DNA of 6,463 nt from Lachnospiraceae bacterium. GTDB taxonomy: Bacteria > Bacillota_A > Clostridia > Lachnospirales > Lachnospiraceae. A program made the position numbers and the translations under genes. Within the stretch, counting starts at the first letter, position 1, and each line of letters starts with the position of its first letter. The notes under the pieces were generated by a model. The model saw only the letters and a list, made by a program, of their open reading frames with translations. It was not told where the DNA came from and made no database searches. Of this stretch, positions 1-4,592 are shown piece after piece. The stretch is taken from contig DMAZ01000117.1 in the NCBI GenBank assembly GCA_003446335.1, positions 11,930 to 18,392 of the forward strand, in the 5' to 3' direction.

Positions 1-821
1 GCTTCAGGACCCGCTGCCTCAGTCTCTGCTGCTTCACAAGCTTCTTCCACTGCTTCTTTTACTTCAGGATCCGCTTCCGCTGCCTCTTCTTCAGAAGATT
101 CAGCCTGTGTGACATCCTCTGTCAGTTTTTCGAGTCCGTCCGCTATCTCATCTGTCTCTTCATCAGACATGGCAGAGGGAACCGCATTCTCCTCAAATCC
201 CTCATCATAATCGTCCAGATCCTCTTCCACAAAAGGGATGTCTACCTCCTGCGGATCATGAATGTCCCGGGTTATGACAGCACCTGCGATCAGTTCCGGA
301 GAGAAATACTCTTCCAGCTTCCTGACATACTGGATCCTCTTTCCGGCCTCCTCCTCTTCGAGAGTCACAAGGAAATCGATGTAGGGCTGATATCTCTCCC
401 GACAGCCCTCCAGAGTCATTTCTTCAGGATCCGCTATAACGATCTTCTCCTGAGCTTCCCGGAGCGCAATGATCTCCAGCGGATTGTCAGTCTCCAGTTT
501 CTGAAAGCGCTTGGCTGCCTGAAGGATTTCCTCCTTGCAGAAGAGTTCATGGAGCTTTTCCATTTTATCCTCAGCTTCGGCGTATGTTTCCGGGATCTCC
601 GAACTCCCGCAAAGGGTCCGGAATCCTTCTCCGCATGAAATCTGCGCATCTTTTATATTCTGCAGGCATCTGATCGTTTTGTCCATGAGATCTGCAGGCA
701 GGAACTTTTCCGCACTTACATATTCTCCAATCTGTCCGCACTGTTCTCCGAGTATGAAACTGTCTGACCTGAGTGCAGCGATTGTTTCATTGACTTCCTG
801 AAGTCTTTCCATCTTATTCAT
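1..821 (-). CDS. Acidic helical protein of unknown function, C-terminus cut off by window edge
   Basis: The minus-strand frame is open from an ATG at 821 to the window edge, giving 273 complete codons with no stop. The start follows AAGGAG (834-839) at about 12 nt, slightly long, but no better start is visible. Residues 1-170 are mostly charged and helix-prone with scattered cysteines (28, 52, 63, 71, 95, 140); residues 78-128 and 153-173 look coiled-coil-like (for example KMEKLHELF and AKRFQKLE). Around residue 190 the character changes: residues 197-273 are very rich in Glu, Asp and Ala, with ADPEV (about 250) echoed by AGPEA (about 270), suggesting a low-complexity linker or the start of a tandem repeat. 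No signal peptide or membrane segment is seen in this part. The gene lies 40 bp behind the XRE regulator, so co-transcription is likely. I recognise no family. The open frame and ribosome binding site make the gene itself solid; its function is unknown. Confidence 0.85.
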   Translation of the reverse strand, partial: MNKMERLQEVNETIAALRSDSFILGEQCGQIGEYVSAEKFLPADLMDKTIRCLQNIKDAQISCGEGFRTLCGSSEIPETYAEAEDKMEKLHELFCKEEILQAAKRFQKLETDNPLEIIALREAQEKIVIADPEEMTLEGCRERYQPYIDFLVTLEEEEAGKRIQYVRKLEEYFSPELIAGAVITRDIHDPQEVDIPFVEEDLDDYDEGFEENAVPSAMSDEETDEIADGLEKLTEDVTQAESSEEEAAEADPEVKEAVEEACEAAETEAAGPE

Positions 822-833
822 AGATTTAAGTAT

Positions 834-839
834 CTCCTT
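834..839 (-). promoter_or_regulatory. Ribosome binding site of the acidic protein gene
   Basis: The minus strand reads GGGAAGGAGATACTTAAATC just before the ATG at 821. The AAGGAG core is a near-perfect Shine-Dalgarno match, though 12 nt from the start is on the long side. It fixes the start at 821 because no other ATG, GTG or TTG in this frame sits better. Confidence 0.7.
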
Positions 840-847
840 CCCTGCTC

Positions 848-876
848 ATTATATCCAATATCTACTTATCCGTCAG
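848..876 (-). promoter_or_regulatory. Possible internal promoter for the acidic protein gene
   Basis: On the minus strand CTGACG (871-876) is followed after 17 bp by a perfect TATAAT (848-853). The -35 box matches TTGACA at four of six positions. Transcription would begin near 841, leaving a leader of about 20 nt that starts just before the ribosome binding site. The -35 box lies inside the last codons of the XRE regulator gene. If active, it would let the acidic protein be made independently of the regulator. This is a consensus match only. Confidence 0.4.
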
Positions 877-1200
877 AGCATCGATGTATCCCAGCACCCT
901 GCTTCGCTTTATTTTGGATAAGGTATGATATTTTTCTATCAGATAATGTTCATCGGAATCCCGATCAATCATGATATGTTCCGGACTGATCTCCGTTCTC
1001 GTATCTGCCTCCCCAAGCAGATCATACGGTGAGACCTCCAGGACATTACAGATCAGCATAATTTTTTCTGCGGACGGATTCGTCTTTTTTCTTTTCCAGT
1101 CACTGATCGCGCTCTGTGATATATCTGTCCTGATCGAGAACTCCCGCTGTGTCATGCCGCGTTCTTTTAATATCTCAAAAATACGCTCACTGATTATCAT
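862..1200 (-). CDS. XRE-family helix-turn-helix transcriptional regulator
   Basis: A 112-residue DNA-binding regulator of the Cro/C1 (XRE, HTH_3) type, expected to act in the cytoplasm. The HTH domain spans about residues 6-63: a first helix (IFEILKERG), the signature MTQREFSIRTDISQSAIS with recognition helix near 27-37, then NPSAEKIMLICNVLEVSPYD and LLGE, the usual ending of this fold. Residues 87-110 (LIEKYHTLSKIKRSRVLGY and onward) form a short C-terminal helical segment, probably for dimerisation. The frame stays open to an ATG at 1290, but I choose the ATG at 1200: it has GGGGAG 5-6 nt upstream, and the HTH domain begins right after it, while the extra 30 residues would read across the inverted repeat and intergenic DNA. 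The likely operator is the 11-bp inverted repeat at 1264-1301, suggesting autoregulation. Target genes cannot be told from sequence; the acidic protein gene 40 bp downstream is the closest candidate. Confidence 0.9.
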   Translation of the reverse strand: MIISERIFEILKERGMTQREFSIRTDISQSAISDWKRKKTNPSAEKIMLICNVLEVSPYDLLGEADTRTEISPEHIMIDRDSDEHYLIEKYHTLSKIKRSRVLGYIDALTDK

Positions 1201-1263
1201 TTTTTCTCCCCTTAAAATGCATCTATACTTCCCTTTTTTTCCTGCCTTTCCCCAAAAGCAGAA

Positions 1264-1301
1264 ATGGTATACTTCTGATTTCTCATTCAAAAGTATACCA
1301 T
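1264..1301. promoter_or_regulatory. Perfect 11-bp inverted repeat, likely operator of the XRE regulator
   Basis: ATGGTATACTT (1264-1274) and its exact reverse complement AAGTATACCAT (1291-1301) are separated by 16 bp. Each arm contains the self-complementary hexamer GTATAC, so each could itself be a dimer site; the arm centres are 27 bp apart, close to 2.5 helical turns. It lies 63 bp upstream of the XRE start and 8 bp past the stop of the upstream gene. Each arm also reads TGGTATACT, a good extended -10 element. The minus-strand copy (1292-1300) is placed to drive the regulator with a leader of about 85 nt, so a bound repressor would cover the promoter. A read-through hairpin is possible, but the stem is AT-rich, the loop is 16 nt and no clean T-tract follows, so it is a poor terminator. 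Confidence 0.65.
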
Positions 1302-1309
1302 ACGCTTTG

Positions 1310-2047
1310 TCATTCTTCTACACTAAACATCACGTCGTTTTCGACTTCATCTTCATTTTGCGGGACAGTAACTTCGGACCCGGAAACATCATATTGTGCC
1401 TCGATCGCACTGGCCGTCTGAGCATTGATCTGACTGGAATACCTCGCATCTGCCTGTCTGCGGCCGATCAGGAAACCGATGATCAGGAAAATCAGGAAGA
1501 TGATCACTCCGCCGCCGATCAAAAGAATTCTCCTGTTAAGAGCGGCTCTGCGTGACTCCTGTTCCCTGAGCCTTGCCTCACGTCGTTTTCTTTTTTCCGC
1601 GGCAGCCCTCTCCTGAGGGGTCCTCTTTCTTTTCTTTCCCGGTCTGGAAGAAGTCCCGCCGGGATACGCCACCTGCCTTTGTCTGCCGGCCGAAGACGGA
1701 GAGTTCTTCTTTTTTCCGGAAGAAGCCTTTTTCCGTGCTCCGCTCTGCTGCGTTTTTCGGCCTGAGGAATAGGACGTCTGCTGTGTCGAAGGTCCCCCTC
1801 CTCCCTGCGTCGTATTATCGACATATGTTGTGAACTGGTTCCCGTTCTTATCATATCCCATATAATACTGACGACCGGTCTCATCATAACTCATATAATA
1901 CGGCTGGCCGTTATTATCATAGCCTGTATAATAGGGAATACCTCTTTCATCATAGCCGGTATAATAGGGACGCCCGTTGGCATCCATTCCCTGATAGGGC
2001 TGACCCGTATTGCCGTTCTGATATGTATTCTGGTTATTCATAGCCAT
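1310..2047 (-). CDS. Single-pass membrane protein with tyrosine-rich 11-residue repeats and a basic linker
   Basis: A 245-residue protein of unrecognised family in four parts. Residues 20-74 hold five tandem 11-residue units with a rough pattern G-Y-D-x-x-G-x-P-Y-Y-T/M, for example GYDERGIPYYT and GYDNNGQPYYM; residues 9-19 look like a decayed sixth. Residues 75-135 are Gly/Ser/Gln-rich. Residues 136-173 are extremely basic (GKKRKRTPQERAAAEKRKRR and more Arg). Residues 174-195 are a clear transmembrane segment (ILLIGGGVIIFLIFLIIGFL), followed by about 50 residues ending in an acidic tail. The positive-inside rule puts the repeats and basic linker in the cytoplasm and the short C-terminus outside. 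The start may be the ATG at 2041 (MNNQ), since AGGA is 7 nt from it but only about 2 nt from the ATG at 2047. It lies 6 bp after the lipoprotein stop, so it is probably translationally coupled to it. Presence of the gene is firm; function is unknown. Confidence 0.85.
   Translation of the reverse strand: MAMNNQNTYQNGNTGQPYQGMDANGRPYYTGYDERGIPYYTGYDNNGQPYYMSYDETGRQYYMGYDKNGNQFTTYVDNTTQGGGGPSTQQTSYSSGRKTQQSGARKKASSGKKKNSPSSAGRQRQVAYPGGTSSRPGKKRKRTPQERAAAEKRKRREARLREQESRRAALNRRILLIGGGVIIFLIFLIIGFLIGRRQADARYSSQINAQTASAIEAQYDVSGSEVTVPQNEDEVENDVMFSVEE
1826..1990 (-). repeat. Five-unit 33-bp in-frame tandem repeat coding for the GYD-x-x-G-x-PYY motif
   Basis: Five consecutive 33-bp units encode GMDANGRPYYT, GYDERGIPYYT, GYDNNGQPYYM, SYDETGRQYYM and GYDKNGNQFTT. 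At DNA level the middle units share the core CATATAATA or GTATAATA on the plus strand followed by a variable stretch. The units have drifted, with the first and last most different, as expected for an old internal duplication kept under protein-level selection. The exact 33-bp spacing keeps the frame. Confidence 0.85.
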
Positions 2048-2053
2048 TTCCTG

Positions 2054-3829
2054 TTAACCCGCAATTATTATTCCATCAAATAGTTTCTGTACAGCCGTGC
2101 CGTCAATCGTGTGAGGCCATCCGCCGGAAGTATCAATGTCCACACGGACGATCCCGCCGTCTTCCGTCTTCAGATCCACAATGCTTTTTCCGTCGGTCCG
2201 ATATATTTTTAAAGTCGTCCCTTTTTGAATGATAATCCCTTCCTCCGCTGTCTCATCGGTCTCAGGATCAATTGAGTCGGCCGCGAACTTCATCAGCGCA
2301 GTAAGCTCTATATTACTGCCCGCATAATCATCGCCGTTCAGATAGTACCAGATATCCTTCGCCTCCGGCATCCCGTCAGATCCGGTCGCATAAAGACAGC
2401 TGGCGCTGTATGAGCTCATCAGATCGAAATCCGATTCGAGCAGAAAACCTTCAGGATCACAGGGCAGGACCGTTCTCCTTGTACCGTCATCATGATAATA
2501 TTTCGGAAATCCCATTTGGGACATCGTGCCAAGGAATACGGGTATCTCCCCGTTAACATCGAACACTGCAAGCTGATCATATTCTTCGTCACCGTCAGCA
2601 TGTACGTATATATAATACCGCTCATCAGCCGTTCGCACAAGAACAGGTATTATTTCCCCTGAAGATAATCTTCCGACGGCACTCCTGCCGTTCATCTCCA
2701 CGGTAATGGAATTGTTATCCCCGGTCACTCTCAGCAGATCCGTAGATCCGTCATTTTTTATGTCAAATGCATTTTGCACACCCGCTCGGACGGGCACTGA
2801 CCCGGATTTCGGCACACCGGCGAAAGAATCCGTAAAAAGATCCGGCTCATCCTTACGGGAGATCTGCACCGTAACAAGGTCGCTCTCTGCATCATCCGCA
2901 AAATAAAAATTAATGCCTTCTTCGGAAACTGCCCATATATAATCAGATTCACTATACCCGGCCAGTAATTTCTCAAGATCCGTGATCGGTCCGTCCGGAT
3001 ATTCGGCATCATAAGCTTCCATCAACTGATCGGCAAGACCTTCCGTATCGATGACTTCCGAAAGCTCTATCTCCTTTCCGGTACCCGGATCGATATTTAC
3101 TGCTTCGATTTCAATTGCGGAAGGATCTTCTATTCCTCCGGATGCCAGAGTGACCGCGCTGAAAACTGCCGTGTCCGATCTGACCGGCAGCATTGTCCGC
3201 GTAATCTTCCGTTCATCACTGTCTGCTGCCCGGCTTTCGGAAGCCTTTTCTGCCAGCTCTGAGAAATCCGTATTCATCTGCTTAATGAGCGCAGCCTCAT
3301 ACCGCTCAAGAAATCTGTTCAGATCGGGACTCTTTTTTTTCGCCGCTGCCGTCAGTTTTGGCCATGCATAGTCTACTTTGGCGGAGACTTTCCCGGATGT
3401 ACTGTCATATTTCCGTTCAAATTTTTCTGAAAGCACAACAGAAAGCAGCTCCGCATTCTCCGTTTTTGAATTCCTGATTCTTTCAGAATCCTTCTTTTCC
3501 TTATCTTTCACAGATGTATCTCCGGAAAGATCCGTCAGAGAATCGTCCCCTTCCATCCCTGTCAGGGACTGATCCGCTGATGTGTCCTCATTTCTCATAT
3601 CCGTTCCGGACCGGTCTGAGGACGTATCCTTTTCTTTTGTTCCGCCGTCGCTTTCATTTTCTGAAGTGTCCTGTTCACTCCCGACAGAAGCGGTGACATC
3701 TGATGCTGACGACTCATTCTTCTCCTCCACGAAAAGCGGAGAATCCGTATTGTTGAACGATATCTCGGGCATGGTACATCCCGACAGTATAATAGCCATA
3801 AGAACAGAAGCCAATATTTTTTTCTTCAT
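2054..3829 (-). CDS. Large surface lipoprotein with a DUF3298/RsiV-like region
   Basis: A 591-residue predicted lipoprotein. Residues 1-18 are a lipoprotein signal peptide: KKK, a hydrophobic stretch, and the lipobox LSGC with Cys18 as the lipidated residue, so the mature protein should be anchored on the outer face of the membrane. Residues 25-120 are a Ser/Thr/Asp/Glu-rich spacer. Residues 130-330 resemble the DUF4163/DUF3298 region of RsiV- and PdaC-type proteins: KVDYAWPKL near 151, NIDPGTGKEIELSEVI near 245, and EEGINFYFADDAE near 303. Residues 355-480 look beta-rich, with DIKNDGSTDLL resembling an FG-GAP or calcium-loop motif. The C-terminal 55 residues (TLKIYRTDGKSIVDL to FDGIIIAG) look like a small beta domain. 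An upstream ATG at 3877 is in frame, but 3829 is preferred: AAGGAG lies 5 nt upstream and the signal peptide starts there. The start overlaps the phosphatase stop as ATGA. The domain call rests on pattern recognition and is moderate; the lipoprotein call is firm. Confidence 0.85.
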   Translation of the reverse strand: MKKKILASVLMAIILSGCTMPEISFNNTDSPLFVEEKNESSASDVTASVGSEQDTSENESDGGTKEKDTSSDRSGTDMRNEDTSADQSLTGMEGDDSLTDLSGDTSVKDKEKKDSERIRNSKTENAELLSVVLSEKFERKYDSTSGKVSAKVDYAWPKLTAAAKKKSPDLNRFLERYEAALIKQMNTDFSELAEKASESRAADSDERKITRTMLPVRSDTAVFSAVTLASGGIEDPSAIEIEAVNIDPGTGKEIELSEVIDTEGLADQLMEAYDAEYPDGPITDLEKLLAGYSESDYIWAVSEEGINFYFADDAESDLVTVQISRKDEPDLFTDSFAGVPKSGSVPVRAGVQNAFDIKNDGSTDLLRVTGDNNSITVEMNGRSAVGRLSSGEIIPVLVRTADERYYIYVHADGDEEYDQLAVFDVNGEIPVFLGTMSQMGFPKYYHDDGTRRTVLPCDPEGFLLESDFDLMSSYSASCLYATGSDGMPEAKDIWYYLNGDDYAGSNIELTALMKFAADSIDPETDETAEEGIIIQKGTTLKIYRTDGKSIVDLKTEDGGIVRVDIDTSGGWPHTIDGTAVQKLFDGIIIAG

Positions 3830-4425
3830 TGCTTCTCCTTTCTCATCTGCCTCGTTTTTACTTTTTCGTCGATCCATTTTATTATGATCACGGCAAGAAC
3901 AGCACCGGCCGTCCCGATCAGGGCACCGGCAAGAACATCCGTCGGATTATGAACGCCGACATAAAGTCTCGAAAAACCCATAAGCACCGCGACAGTCAGA
4001 GAAGCAGCCCTGACCCGCACATCTCTGACAGTCAGAAAGATTCCCATACAGACTCCAAAGGCCGCCGTTGTATGCCCGGATGGGAATGAATTCGGGTCTC
4101 TTGACATATCGATCAATGCCGTGAGTCCGGGAACAGTCAGATACGGTCTAGGTCTCATAAAAAACGGTTTGAGGAACACGAGCGACACCAGTGATCCGAT
4201 GGCAAGCCCAAGAGCAGACGCAAATCCTGTCCTGCGTGTCACCGGAACGATCAGGAGCAGAACCGCCATCGCAATAAAGAGGGCTCCGTGGTCTCCCAGT
4301 CTGGTATAGAACATAAAAAGTCTGTCTAATACAGGGTTTCTGAGCGTATTCTGAATCCAAAGGAGTATCTGTCCGTCAAACTGGTCAACTGCCTGAAACA
4401 TTTCCTTCTCACTCTCCGATATCAT
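3826..4425 (-). CDS. PAP2-family membrane phosphatase
   Basis: A 199-residue integral membrane phosphatase of the PAP2 (type 2 phosphatidic acid phosphatase) superfamily. All three active-site motifs are intact: KPFFMRPRP (K-x6-RP) near residue 86, PSGH near 115, and SRLYVGVHNPTD (SR-x5-H-x3-D) near 152; the PSGH and third-motif histidines are the expected catalytic pair. Hydrophobic stretches flank the motifs, fitting about five to six membrane helices. In this family the substrate is a lipid phosphate or pyrophosphate, such as undecaprenyl pyrophosphate, phosphatidic acid or phosphatidylglycerol phosphate; sequence alone does not say which. It is the first gene of a three-gene unit behind the promoter at 4503-4531, and its stop overlaps the lipoprotein start by 4 bp. 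No strong Shine-Dalgarno precedes the ATG at 4425 (only GAATGAGAA), so translation may start weakly there; the ATG eight codons in has GAAGG too close to be better. Confidence 0.92.
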   Translation of the reverse strand: MISESEKEMFQAVDQFDGQILLWIQNTLRNPVLDRLFMFYTRLGDHGALFIAMAVLLLIVPVTRRTGFASALGLAIGSLVSLVFLKPFFMRPRPYLTVPGLTALIDMSRDPNSFPSGHTTAAFGVCMGIFLTVRDVRVRAASLTVAVLMGFSRLYVGVHNPTDVLAGALIGTAGAVLAVIIIKWIDEKVKTRQMRKEKQ

Positions 4426-4447
4426 GTATTCTCATTCAAGTCTTTAC

Positions 4448-4464
4448 GCCTGAACAGCTCAGGC
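4448..4464 (-). other. Small hairpin in the leader of the phosphatase operon
   Basis: GCCTGA (4448-4453) and TCAGGC (4459-4464) form a perfect 6-bp stem with a 5-nt loop. It lies in the predicted 5' leader, 23 bp before the phosphatase start. No T-tract follows on the minus strand, so it is not a terminator. It may be a minor RNA structure affecting translation of a gene with a weak ribosome binding site, or chance. Confidence 0.3.
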
Positions 4465-4502
4465 AGGCACTCTTAAGGCTTTACCTGCACTTTACAGTAC
4501 CT

Positions 4503-4531
4503 ATGATATAATGTAAAAAGCATATTTTCAA
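4503..4531 (-). promoter_or_regulatory. Sigma-A-type promoter of the phosphatase-lipoprotein-repeat protein operon
   Basis: The minus strand reads TTGAAA (4526-4531), a 17-bp spacer and TATCAT (4503-4508), each box one or two bases from the consensus, with an AT-rich region upstream. The start site would be near 4496, giving a leader of about 70 nt. It lies just beyond the alpha-galactosidase terminator, where a new unit is expected to begin. A second TTGAAA lies about 12 bp further upstream. Confidence 0.65.
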
Positions 4532-4558
4532 ACTATTTTTCAACCCTCGCGCATGAAA

Positions 4559-4585
4559 AAGGTGCCGCTTCATAAGCGGCACCTT
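4559..4585 (-). terminator. Intrinsic terminator of the alpha-galactosidase gene
   Basis: A 12-bp perfect stem (AAGGTGCCGCTT paired with AAGCGGCACCTT) with a 3-nt loop is followed on the minus strand by a T-run. It begins 7 bp after the alpha-galactosidase stop. The plus-strand reading lacks a T-run after the stem, so it should stop only minus-strand transcription and separates the alpha-galactosidase from the phosphatase operon. Confidence 0.92.
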
Positions 4586-4592
4586 AAAAAGA

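Noticed and set aside
502..515. TGAAAGCGCTTGGC, similar to a catabolite-responsive (cre) element
   Set aside because: It fits the consensus imperfectly and lies deep inside the acidic protein gene, far from any promoter or sugar gene it could control.
1201..1290. Longer form of the XRE regulator starting at 1290
   Set aside because: The extra 30 residues read across the inverted repeat and have no homology to the fold, while the ATG at 1200 has a good ribosome binding site and directly precedes the HTH domain.
1264..1301. The inverted repeat as a terminator of the phosphatase operon
   Set aside because: The stem is AT-rich with a 16-nt loop and is followed by TTTCTG rather than a T-tract, in contrast to the clear terminator at 4559-4585.
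971..1555. A 194-codon plus-strand open frame across the regulator and the intergenic region
   Set aside because: It runs antisense through the XRE gene, the operator and the end of the repeat-protein gene, and its translation has no domain-like pattern.
1826..1990. Tyrosine-repeat region as Rhs/YD repeats or as a CRISPR-like array
   Set aside because: The period is 11 residues rather than the roughly 20 of YD repeats, no Rhs core follows, and the 33-bp units are contiguous coding sequence without spacers.
3830..3877. Longer form of the lipoprotein starting at 3877
   Set aside because: It would put 16 charged residues before the signal peptide and overlap the phosphatase gene; the start at 3829 has AAGGAG at the right distance.
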